Of a stretch of 29,482 nt of DNA, positions 23,494-29,482 are shown in pieces; positions within the stretch are counted from its first letter, which is position 1; each line of letters opens with the position of its first letter. This DNA is from JAPKZH01 sp964537875. Its GTDB lineage: Bacteria; Acidobacteriota; Aminicenantia; Aminicenantales; UBA4085. Below the pieces are notes generated by a model. It worked only from the letters and a program-made list of their open reading frames with translations. It was not told the origin of the DNA and searched no databases. Where the stretch lies: the NCBI GenBank assembly GCA_964537875.1, contig CAZIDN010000045.1, positions 1-29,482 of the forward strand. The letters run 5' to 3'. The position numbers were made by a program, and so were the translations under genes.

Positions 23494-23970
23494 TTAGGGG
23501 AAGGATTCGAACTTGCTGATTAAAGCCAAAGAATAGAACTCGTAGAGGACTAAAACGAAGTAGACGGAAAAGACATAATAGATCAAGACGTGGGCTTTGA
23601 TCAGCCCGAAAACCTTGAAATTCTTGTGAAAGAGAATAAACACCAGACAGATCAACGTCAGGCTGAGTTTGACCAACAGCAATAAGGCCTTCTTGCTGTT
23701 CATGAGCGTCGCCATGAGCACGTTCAGCTCAGAGCCGCCCCTTTGAAAGATCTTGAAGGATAGGCCATAATCCATAATACAGAATATCATGACCAGACCG
23801 ATCATGATCAGATCGCGTCGTTCGAATTTATCGACGTAAAAGTTGTTCGCCTCATCCTGCCGCCTGGCTTTCCTTCGGCGGCCCGTCAGGGTATAGCGGC
23901 TGATGAATTTCGTAGGCCTCGCCCGACGATCTTTCAGCTGACGATTCTCAGGCGGAGTGGTCTTAAGAAT
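23494..23970 (-). CDS. DUF5658-like small membrane protein with a probable ATT start
   Basis: 158 residues if started at ATT 23968-23970. The first ATG (23803-23805) lies inside the first membrane segment, yet the frame upstream of it is clearly protein-like: a basic region (TLTGRRRKARRQDEANNFYV) runs straight into DKFERRDLIMIGLVMIFCIMDYGLS. Membrane segments at about 54-70, 95-115, 123-140 and 140-153, and the GGSELNVLM turn resembles the GGxExNPLM turn of DUF5658 proteins, whose function is unknown. No ATG, GTG or TTG exists in the upstream frame before the TAG at 24076-24078; GGGAGGA sits 6 bases before the ATT codon, and a strong promoter lies at 24095-24123. Alternatives: CTG at 23935-23937 or a mutated start. 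Confidence 0.55.
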   Translation of the reverse strand: MLKTTPPENRQLKDRRARPTKFISRYTLTGRRRKARRQDEANNFYVDKFERRDLIMIGLVMIFCIMDYGLSFKIFQRGGSELNVLMATLMNSKKALLLLVKLSLTLICLVFILFHKNFKVFGLIKAHVLIYYVFSVYFVLVLYEFYSLALISKFESFP

Positions 23971-24094
23971 GCCAATTCCTCCCGGCTCGAATTTGACAAT
24001 TCGAAATGCGAACGGATGGATTTCGTTCAGTTTCAGGTATTTTGAGCACCCGCTTCCTGGGCTATTCCCCGCCTCCTAATCTCCTCGCTCGAAA

Positions 24095-24123
24095 AATATA
24101 TCAAACTCAATATTTAAAGTCAA
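24095..24123 (-). promoter_or_regulatory. Promoter of the DUF5658-like gene
   Basis: Minus strand TTGACT, exactly 17-base spacer, TATATT. Expected start near 24088, giving a leader of about 118 bases before the ATT start. This long leader also holds a GTG-initiated 28-codon frame (preceded by AGGAAG) whose TAA falls immediately after the ATT codon. Confidence 0.6.
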
Positions 24124-24198
24124 TATCAAGGACCAGCTGGGTGTCATGGTTTGAATGCTCTTTCCAGTTTGAAGAGCATGTCTATTCCTACCTAATTC

Positions 24199-24537
24199 GG
24201 ACGGACAGCGCCCAAGGAGGAAGCCGTCAAGTTCTTCGAGGAATACACGGCCCGCTATCCACAGGATCCCATGGCTCTCGGCGCTTATGTCAGACGCCTC
24301 ATCCAGGACAAGGACAACCTGGACAAAGGTCTCCTGCTGGCACCTAAGGCCGTCGAGCTGACACCGGACGCCTTCAACAGCTGGAACATCTTGAGCCAGA
24401 TCAACCTGAAACTGAAGAAGTACGATGAGGCCCTCAAAGCGATCGAAAAGGCCGTGGAAACCGCCCCCAGCGAACAACTGAAGAATATTATACGCAAGCA
24501 GATCGACGAGATCAAAGCCGCCCAGGAAAAGAAATAA
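24199..24537 (+). pseudogene. 5'-truncated TPR protein gene remnant
   Basis: The frame reads TPR-like helices already before the first ATG: KEEAVKFFEEYTARYPQDP precedes the ATG at 24271, followed by AVELTPDAFNSWNILSQINL and KKYDEALKAIEKAVETAPSE, which are textbook tetratricopeptide repeats. The frame is closed upstream by TAA at 24193-24195, and no start codon lies between that stop and 24271. A protein beginning at 24271 would start inside a repeat and has only a weak AGGA upstream. The likeliest reading is the C-terminal ~113 residues of a larger TPR protein whose 5' part was deleted, with the breakpoint close to 24195. Whether the 88-residue remainder is still made is unknown. Confidence 0.6.
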
Positions 24538-24545
24538 ATCATAGG

Positions 24546-24577
24546 CATCGGGGACAGGCCCTCACCTGCCCCCGATG
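24546..24577 (+). terminator. GC-rich hairpin between convergent genes
   Basis: CATCGGGGACAGG pairs with CCTGCCCCCGATG (12 of 13 positions) 8 bases after the stop of the TPR remnant and before the stop of the minus-strand histidine kinase. It could terminate both directions; no strong T-run. Confidence 0.45.
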
Positions 24578-24658
24578 TTCCCATTCCCCGTAATTTCAAG
24601 AAATCTATTCCACTGGAACTCGAGTTTCGACTTCCCCCGTCAGTTTTCGTCCTACCGC

Positions 24659-26665
24659 TCAGATCCCACTGATACGCGGCTTATTTCTCAGCTCTTCAAA
24701 CACGATCTTGAAGGATGTTCCTTCTTGCCTGCCGAGCTCAATATGGCCATCCAGCTGATCGACCAACATCGAAATGATCTGCATCCCCAAGGTCTCCGCG
24801 TTGTGAAAATCCAAGCCCTCTGGAAATCCCACGCCGTTATCGCTGACGACCAGACAATTTTTATCGCCCTCGGCGCGGAAAAGCTCAATACGAATCTCGC
24901 CTGTCCTGCCGTCGGGAAAGGCATGTTTCAGCGCATTGGAGACAAGCTCATTCACAATCAATCCACAAGGAATAGCCGTGTTGATGTTCAAAAATATTCT
25001 CTCCATATTCATATTGAGCTTAATGGAATGAGGATGGATTTGGTAGGATTGGAACAGGTGAAGCGTCAAGCTTTGGATATATTGAGAAAAATCAATATTG
25101 GCCAGGTCCTTGGAAAGATAGAGCTTCTCGTGGACAAGGGCCATCGCCCGGATCCGCCTCTGGCATTCTTTAAGCAGATGAACGGCTGTGGGATCCTTGA
25201 TATCGATCGTCTGAAGATTGAGCAGGCTGGACATAATCTGCATATTGTTTTTGACTCGATGATGGACCTCCCGAAGGAGAACTTCTTTTTCTCCGAGAGA
25301 CGCTTTGAGCCGATCTTCCGCTCTTTTGCGTTCGATGGCCATCGCCACCTGGGATGAAACAAACATGAGGATGCTCTTATGGTCTTCCCCGAATCTCGTG
25401 CTTTCCCTATAGTTTTGAACAACCATGATCCCGATCGTCTTATCCTCTGTTTTCAGGGGAACACCCAGCCAGTCCATGGCCGGCGTTCCGATCAACTCAA
25501 CGTCCCCCCTCGTTTTGAGTTCTTCAAATTTTTCGGGAGAGCTCAACAGAGGTTCTCCTTGGCGGAGCACATATTCCGTCAGCCCTTTGCCCAATTTCTT
25601 GGGCGCAGGAGGCTGATCAAATTCATCCCTGAAATAGGGAAAACTCAGGATCCCGTTTTCGGAATCATAGAGAGCAATATAAAAATTCTTTGTCGGGATC
25701 AATTCCGTGACGATGCCATGGATGAAATGAAAAAGCTCATTAAGGTTGATGGCAGAACTTGCCGCCTCCGAGATTTTATAGATAGCATTCCTGAGTTTTT
25801 CTGATCGCTTGCGTCCGGTGATATCTCGAGCGATTCCTTCGACGGCGTAGGGCTTTCCGGTGCGATAGATGATCGATGCTTGAGTCTCAATATCGACATA
25901 TTCGCCATCCTTGCGCCTGACCCTGTACTCCGTCGGCACTCCTTGCAGACCCGTCCTTTTGAGCTCTTGAATCCTCTGGAAAGCTAAAGAAATCTGGTCC
26001 GCGCTCAGCAAAGATGTGAAATTGAGAGACCGGATTTCTTCTCTCTCATAGCCAAGCAAGGTCAAGGCCGCGCCGTTGGCATCCACAAAGTTGCCTTCAA
26101 AATCGTGGATATACACACAATCGAGGGAACATTCAAACAAGGTTTTATACCGTTCTTCACTCTCCCGCAACGCCGCTTCAGCCTTCTTGCGCTCTGTAAT
26201 GTCATCGATGATGCCGTCATAATGCTCGATTTTTCCGAGCTCATTTTTTACGGCCACGGTCGATACAGACCCGATGAAGGGAGTCCCGTCTTTTTTCTTC
26301 AAATGCAATTCTTCATTCCTGACGAAACCTTCCTTGAGCATTTTTTGATTAAACTTTTTTCTGTCTTCCGGGTCTTGATAGAGGTCCGCCACGGTTAAAG
26401 CCAGGAATTCCTCTTTGTTTCCGTACCCGAACATCCTGATGATAGCGGGATTCGCTTCGAGGAATTTACCTTTCGACCCAGCCGTATTCCGATAAACTCC
26501 CGCGTTGATATTGTCTGTCAGAGTTCGGAATTTTTCCTCGCTTTCCCGCAGGGCCTGCTCCGCCTGTCCGTTGTGAGCTTTCGCAGTCTCTAGTTCAATA
26601 ATTCTTTGACGCAATTCCCGAAGTTCTTTTGTCATCTCCTTCTTGGTTTTAGTTTCGTCTTTCAT
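24659..26665 (-). CDS. PAS-PAS-GAF sensor histidine kinase (HisKA_2 family)
   Basis: 668 residues, no membrane segment, so cytoplasmic. N-terminal coiled coil (1-40), PAS at about 42-158 ending DDITERKKAE, PAS at about 168-286 ending RDITGRKRSE, GAF at about 295-448, then a HisKA_2 phosphoacceptor region LLREVHHRVKNNMQ with His468 or His469, and a HATPase domain with N box NELVSNALKHAF (572-583) and G1 box DNGVGFP (609-615). The HisKA_2 type is common in orphan kinases. It senses an intracellular, redox or small-molecule signal through its PAS/GAF part, which cannot be named from sequence. No response regulator is adjacent. The ATG at 26665 has only a poor ribosome site. The 26666-26903 spacer upstream shows no clear promoter. 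Confidence 0.9.
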   Translation of the reverse strand: MKDETKTKKEMTKELRELRQRIIELETAKAHNGQAEQALRESEEKFRTLTDNINAGVYRNTAGSKGKFLEANPAIIRMFGYGNKEEFLALTVADLYQDPEDRKKFNQKMLKEGFVRNEELHLKKKDGTPFIGSVSTVAVKNELGKIEHYDGIIDDITERKKAEAALRESEERYKTLFECSLDCVYIHDFEGNFVDANGAALTLLGYEREEIRSLNFTSLLSADQISLAFQRIQELKRTGLQGVPTEYRVRRKDGEYVDIETQASIIYRTGKPYAVEGIARDITGRKRSEKLRNAIYKISEAASSAINLNELFHFIHGIVTELIPTKNFYIALYDSENGILSFPYFRDEFDQPPAPKKLGKGLTEYVLRQGEPLLSSPEKFEELKTRGDVELIGTPAMDWLGVPLKTEDKTIGIMVVQNYRESTRFGEDHKSILMFVSSQVAMAIERKRAEDRLKASLGEKEVLLREVHHRVKNNMQIMSSLLNLQTIDIKDPTAVHLLKECQRRIRAMALVHEKLYLSKDLANIDFSQYIQSLTLHLFQSYQIHPHSIKLNMNMERIFLNINTAIPCGLIVNELVSNALKHAFPDGRTGEIRIELFRAEGDKNCLVVSDNGVGFPEGLDFHNAETLGMQIISMLVDQLDGHIELGRQEGTSFKIVFEELRNKPRISGI

Positions 26666-26903
26666 TTTTTTCGCTCTTAAAACTAAAGAGTGGTGTCCCT
26701 TCTCCCCTTATCCTGAAACATGCTGGCAATAATTACATCACCCTTAAGAATGAAAGAAGAGGTGATTTTTGGCCAGCTTCCATCCCCTGGAAAGAGGATG
26801 ATATCCTATTAGAAGATTTAGCCGGATTAATCTTCCCCCCCACCTCCATTTTCTGGTGACCGAGGGCGGAGTGGACGAGGCGGGCCGGGAGGGGTTTTTG
26901 TCT

Positions 26904-28142
26904 TCAGGCTGATTCCGAAGTACGCTCCACGATCCTTTGGGCGGCCAGGGCCGCGGTCGAGAACGCGGCCTGCAGATTGTATCCGCCGGTATCCCCGTCG
27001 ATGTCCAGGACCTCGCCGACGAAGAAGAGGCGGGGAACGAGCCTGGACTCCATCGTCTTCGGATTGATCTCGGCCAGCGATACTCCGCCGCGGGTCACCA
27101 TCGCCTCATGAATTCCCCCGAGTCGGCCGACCACGAACGGGCATCCGGTCAGGAGCTCGATAAGAGCGGAGCGGTCTTTCCTGGAGAGATGGGCCCCGGT
27201 CAGATCAAGTTCAATCCCGGCCAAAGCCAGGAGCTTGTTGACGAACCGTTCCGGCAGATCATAAGCCGTCAGGACCGTCCTGACCCGCGCATTTCCGGCG
27301 GCGGAAATGCGGTTCAGCAGGGTCTCTTTCACTTTCTGATAATCAATACCCGGGAGGAAAGATATCCTGAGAGTATCACCCGGACGGATAAACCGGGAAA
27401 AATCGAGAATCCCCGGCCCGGATAGGCCGGAATGGGTCAAAAGCAGGTCTCCGGTACGCTGTCTTATCTTTTGGCCGGCGCGGGTAAGAGAGATGATCAC
27501 ATCCGCAAAAGAAATCCCGGCCAGGTCCGAGAATTGGTAGTCCTGAATGGTCACCGCGGCGAGCGCCGGGCTCACTTCCGTCACGCTATGCCCCAGGCTT
27601 CGAGCAAAAACATACCCGTCTCCCGTCGATCCCGTGGCCGGATAGGTGATGCCTCCGGTCGCTATAACCAACTGATCGGCGCGACACGTCCTTTGACCTG
27701 TCCGGATCGAAAACCCTTCGTCCCGGACGGAGACTTCTAAAACCGGGTCCCCACATCGAATCTCCACATGGGCGGCCGTACATTCCTTGACCAGAATATC
27801 CAAAATCCCGGACGCCTTCCGGGACAGGGGAAACACTTTTCCGCCGGGCTCCGTCATGAGCGGCAGTCCCCGTTCTGTGAAGAACGAAATCAAATCCCGA
27901 TTTTGGAAATTCATCAGGGCGGGTTTGAGAAACCGGCCGTTGTCTCCATAATGGGAAAGAAATGATCCGATTTCCTCTTCATGGGTGATATTGCCCTGCC
28001 CCGAACCGGAGAGGAGGAGCTTCCGGCCCGGCAGGGGCTTTTTTTCAACGATCAGAATTTTTCGCCCGTTTCCCGCCGCCCTCAAGGCGCAGAAGAGTCC
28101 GGCCGGCCCGCCGCCGATCACGACCAGCGAATACTTTTCCAT
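26904..28142 (-). CDS. BaiN/HI0933-type NAD(P)/FAD-dependent oxidoreductase
   Basis: 412 residues from the chosen start. Dinucleotide-binding GGGPAGLFCALRAA (10-23) and the second half of the FAD fold, IVEKKPLPGRKLLLSGSGQGNIT, are the hallmark of the HI0933 / BaiN / aminoacetone oxidase-like flavoprotein family; further family blocks are TGGITYPATGSTGDGY, LLLTHSGLSGPGILDFSR, VTRGGVSLAEINPKTMESRL and FFVGEVLDIDGDTGGYNLQ. The natural substrate of most members is unknown; one branch reduces bile-acid intermediates. Start: ATG 28142 gives the normal N-terminus close to the GxGxxG motif; an in-frame start at 28253 would add 37 residues not seen in the family. No strong ribosome site precedes it. 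Monocistronic on the minus strand. Confidence 0.9.
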   Translation of the reverse strand: MEKYSLVVIGGGPAGLFCALRAAGNGRKILIVEKKPLPGRKLLLSGSGQGNITHEEEIGSFLSHYGDNGRFLKPALMNFQNRDLISFFTERGLPLMTEPGGKVFPLSRKASGILDILVKECTAAHVEIRCGDPVLEVSVRDEGFSIRTGQRTCRADQLVIATGGITYPATGSTGDGYVFARSLGHSVTEVSPALAAVTIQDYQFSDLAGISFADVIISLTRAGQKIRQRTGDLLLTHSGLSGPGILDFSRFIRPGDTLRISFLPGIDYQKVKETLLNRISAAGNARVRTVLTAYDLPERFVNKLLALAGIELDLTGAHLSRKDRSALIELLTGCPFVVGRLGGIHEAMVTRGGVSLAEINPKTMESRLVPRLFFVGEVLDIDGDTGGYNLQAAFSTAALAAQRIVERTSESA

Positions 28143-28542
28143 CTTGATCAAGACCGGTTGAAAGGTGACAAAAGGGTACTCATGGCTCGTCGGATCAAAT
28201 AATACCACAGATGAGGAAAAACTCTTCCCGGCCGGGAATCTTTTTTTCGTCAAGGAACATTTAGGAAACCGGTTTCGTATTTATATTTGGACCCAATAAA
28301 AATGCGGAGGGCCCGCCTGATTCGACAACAGGGTTAAAGACCATGAGAAAAGCCGGGCTGTGTCCGTACCCCTACGTTTCCCATTGCCTCCGACAAGCGT
28401 CAACGGCTTTTGACGTTTTCCAACGTGATTCTCCCGTGCGGGCCGGGCCTCCGTCCGGCTTTTCAGGCGCCGATTTCCGGGGCTGTGAACTCGTTCAGAT
28501 ACATTAGTGACGGTTGGGGTATGATAGGTGGATGGGTGCGGC
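28143..28542. other. Divergent spacer with hairpins, no gene seen
   Basis: Between the flavoprotein gene (minus) and engB (plus). AAAAGCCG (28348-28355) has its reverse complement at 28404-28411; CGTCAA/TTGACG form a small hairpin at 28398-28415 followed by TTTT; GCCGG/CCGGC form another at 28442-28459 followed by TTTT. The last two look like weak plus-strand terminators although no plus-strand gene precedes them. Codon and base use change across this spacer. Confidence 0.4.
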
Positions 28543-29145
28543 ATGAGAATCCTCACGGCAGAGTTTATCAGAAGTTGTGCGGGGCCAGAACAGTTTCTGA
28601 AAGGTGAACTCCCGGAAGTCGCCTTTATCGGGCGGTCGAACGTCGGAAAGTCCTCTCTCATCAACTCCCTCTTGCAGCGCAAGGGACTGGCCAAGGTGAG
28701 CCGCACGCCGGGAAAGACCCGCTTGGTCAATCTCTTTCGAGTCACCAGCGACGATCCTGGGTTGGCGCGATTCGTGGTGGTGGATTTGCCCGGGTATGGA
28801 TACGCGAAGGTGTCGAAAGCGCTGCGGGCGCAGTGGGCGCCATTGATCGAGCAGTATCTCGACGGAAGTGAACAGCTGCGCGCGGTGGTGTTGTTGGTGG
28901 AAAGCCGGGTGCTGAGCGAACAAGACAGTCAGACGATCGCCTGGCTCTCGTCCGTCGGACGATCTCCCATCGTGGTGGCGACGAAAGTGGACAAGTTAAA
29001 AATGAGCGAGCGCGTCAGTGCGCTTCGTCGGCTGCAGGAAGGGCTGGGATTGGTCGAGGGTGACGATTTTATTCCTTACTCGTCGATGACGGGCGAGGGG
29101 CGGGACCGGTTGTGGGCGGTCGTGAAAGAGCGGATTCGAACTTGA
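28543..29145 (+). CDS. engB: Ribosome biogenesis GTPase YihA/YsxC (EngB)
   Basis: 200 residues, normal for EngB, a GTPase needed for large-subunit ribosome assembly in the cytoplasm. G1 GRSNVGKS (30-37), the G2 region SRTPGKTR (53-60), G3 DLPGYGYAKV (81-90) which is diagnostic of this family, and G4 TKVD (147-150); the G5 SS lies near 180 in PYSSMTGEG. ATG 28543 is preferred because it gives the usual MRILxAEF start; the earlier GTG at 28528 has no better ribosome site. Codon choice differs from the rest of the window: Ala is mostly GCG, Val GTG and Leu often TTG/CTG, where other genes favour GCC, GTC and CTC. The protein resembles Nitrospira-type EngB by impression only. Confidence 0.92.
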   Translation: MRILTAEFIRSCAGPEQFLKGELPEVAFIGRSNVGKSSLINSLLQRKGLAKVSRTPGKTRLVNLFRVTSDDPGLARFVVVDLPGYGYAKVSKALRAQWAPLIEQYLDGSEQLRAVVLLVESRVLSEQDSQTIAWLSSVGRSPIVVATKVDKLKMSERVSALRRLQEGLGLVEGDDFIPYSSMTGEGRDRLWAVVKERIRT

Positions 29146-29180
29146 TCTCGATGTAGGCCTTGTTCTTGAGGTTCGCTACT

Positions 29181-29204
29181 CCCCAAAAACTGGACAGGGG
29201 GTAT
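29181..29204. other. Possible insertion-sequence end remnant
   Basis: CCCCAAAAACTGGACAGGGG resembles the terminal repeats of some IS3-type elements by impression. No transposase frame or second end is visible in the window, so this is only a weak pointer. Confidence 0.2.
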
Positions 29205-29254
29205 AAGTGGATTTTGAGCCTGCCATATCTCAGATGCTTGACGTCAGGGAAAAG

Positions 29255-29310
29255 TGGCGGGGCCGACGAGACTCGAACGCGCGACCTCCGGCGTGACAGG
29301 CCGGCATTCC
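29255..29310 (-). pseudogene. tRNA-Asp(GTC) 3' fragment
   Basis: On the minus strand a perfect anticodon arm (CCGGC CTGTCAC GCCGG, anticodon GTC at 29295-29297) is followed by a variable region, a T arm with GTTCGAGT, the acceptor 3' strand CGGCCCC, discriminator G and encoded CCA (ending 29255). The T stem has one C-T mismatch. Upstream, a D-arm-like ATTC/GAAT can be drawn but the loop is too short and no acceptor 5' strand GGGGCCG is present. This is the 3' part of a tRNA-Asp, the portion usually left by site-specific integration into tRNA genes. Confidence 0.65.
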
Positions 29311-29436
29311 TATCCGGAATGCTCAGACCTTTACAATTTCGTGTGGACACGGTGTGGACAAAATCGCTAAAAATGGCTCAGTTTTGCTTACTCAGGCTTA
29401 AAACCAAAAATCAAGAAAATCAGGGGAAAAAGGGAG

Positions 29437-29482
29437 CGCGCCAGAGAGGACTCGAACCTCCGACCTTCTGATTCGTAGTCAG
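29437..29482 (-). tRNA. tRNA-Arg(ACG), 3' part, cut by the window edge
   Basis: Minus strand: anticodon arm CTGA CTACGAA TCAG (anticodon ACG), variable region, T arm GGAGG TTCGAGT CCTCT, acceptor 3' strand CTGGCGC and discriminator G at 29437. The next bases are CTC, so CCA is not encoded. The 5' half lies outside the window, so it cannot be told if the gene is whole. Confidence 0.65.

Noticed and set aside
28398..28463. Two small hairpins with TTTT as terminators
   Set aside because: No plus-strand gene precedes them within the spacer and the stems have only 5-6 pairs; listed only as part of the spacer description.
29069..29471. Open frames over the tRNA segments on both strands
   Set aside because: Their translations are the familiar artefacts produced by tRNA T-arm sequence and do not represent proteins.
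1..29482. CRISPR array, toxin-antitoxin pair, phage or defence island
   Set aside because: No regularly spaced direct repeats, no paired small toxin-like frames and no phage or nuclease/helicase gene sets were seen; the palindromic repeats are far apart and not array-like.

Overview
The window looks like one metagenomic or single-organism contig from a moderately GC-rich, Gram-negative-type bacterium. Evidence for this is a secreted beta-barrel protein ending in Phe, a type II secretion pseudopilin, sigma70-like promoters, and Shine-Dalgarno sites before many (not all) genes. The mix of a VWFA-related Acidobacteria-type protein, a 6-bladed beta-propeller protein, secreted M1 peptidase and carbohydrate-active proteins suggests a Candidatus Aminicenantes / Acidobacteriota-like heterotroph of peptides and glycans. 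That assignment is inference; no rRNA is present. The last ~1 kb (engB and two tRNA 3' parts) has different codon choice and may be an island edge or an assembly junction.

Layout: 1-734 is the 3' end of a probable glycan-active protein, closed by a perfect hairpin. At 1096-2331 is a VWFA-related exported protein with an apparently leaderless promoter. The minus-strand block 2493-7760 holds a ROK sugar kinase, an exported beta-propeller protein, a large glycoside-hydrolase-like protein and a ProXp-ala/YbaK-type prolyl-tRNA editing deacylase. Then come a tiny membrane protein (7999-8190, +), and a minus-strand pair of secreted M1 metallopeptidase (9101-11050) and polytopic membrane protein (8217-9086). 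Diverging from it are a four-helix membrane protein and a membrane-anchored HD-GYP-like protein (11315-12734, +). At 12738-16054 (minus) lies a gatE-gatD operon with ATGA overlap: the two-subunit Glu-tRNA(Gln) amidotransferase described as archaeal. A DUF72 protein, an unrecognised 906-residue exported protein (17499-20219), an AMIN/beta-barrel fusion, a cysteine-synthase-like enzyme, a solitary GspG-like pseudopilin, a DUF5658-like membrane protein that seems to start at ATT, a 5'-truncated TPR gene remnant, a PAS-PAS-GAF orphan histidine kinase and a BaiN/HI0933-type flavoprotein follow. engB and two tRNA 3' segments close the window.

Functional threads: (i) translation fidelity: GatDE makes Gln-tRNA(Gln) by the indirect route and ProXp-ala clears Ala-tRNA(Pro); (ii) envelope and export: peptidase, propeller, AMIN-barrel, pseudopilin; (iii) glycan use: ROK kinase, hydrolase-like proteins. 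Spacers carry a family of long palindromic repeats (869-1028, 7824-7927, 11165-11211, with a shared inner core at 17248-17373). I found no CRISPR array, complete insertion sequence, prophage or recognisable defence locus. The strongest unusual items are the bacterial gatED operon, the nested palindromic repeat family, the ATT start, the AMIN-barrel fusion and the unrecognised 906-residue protein.
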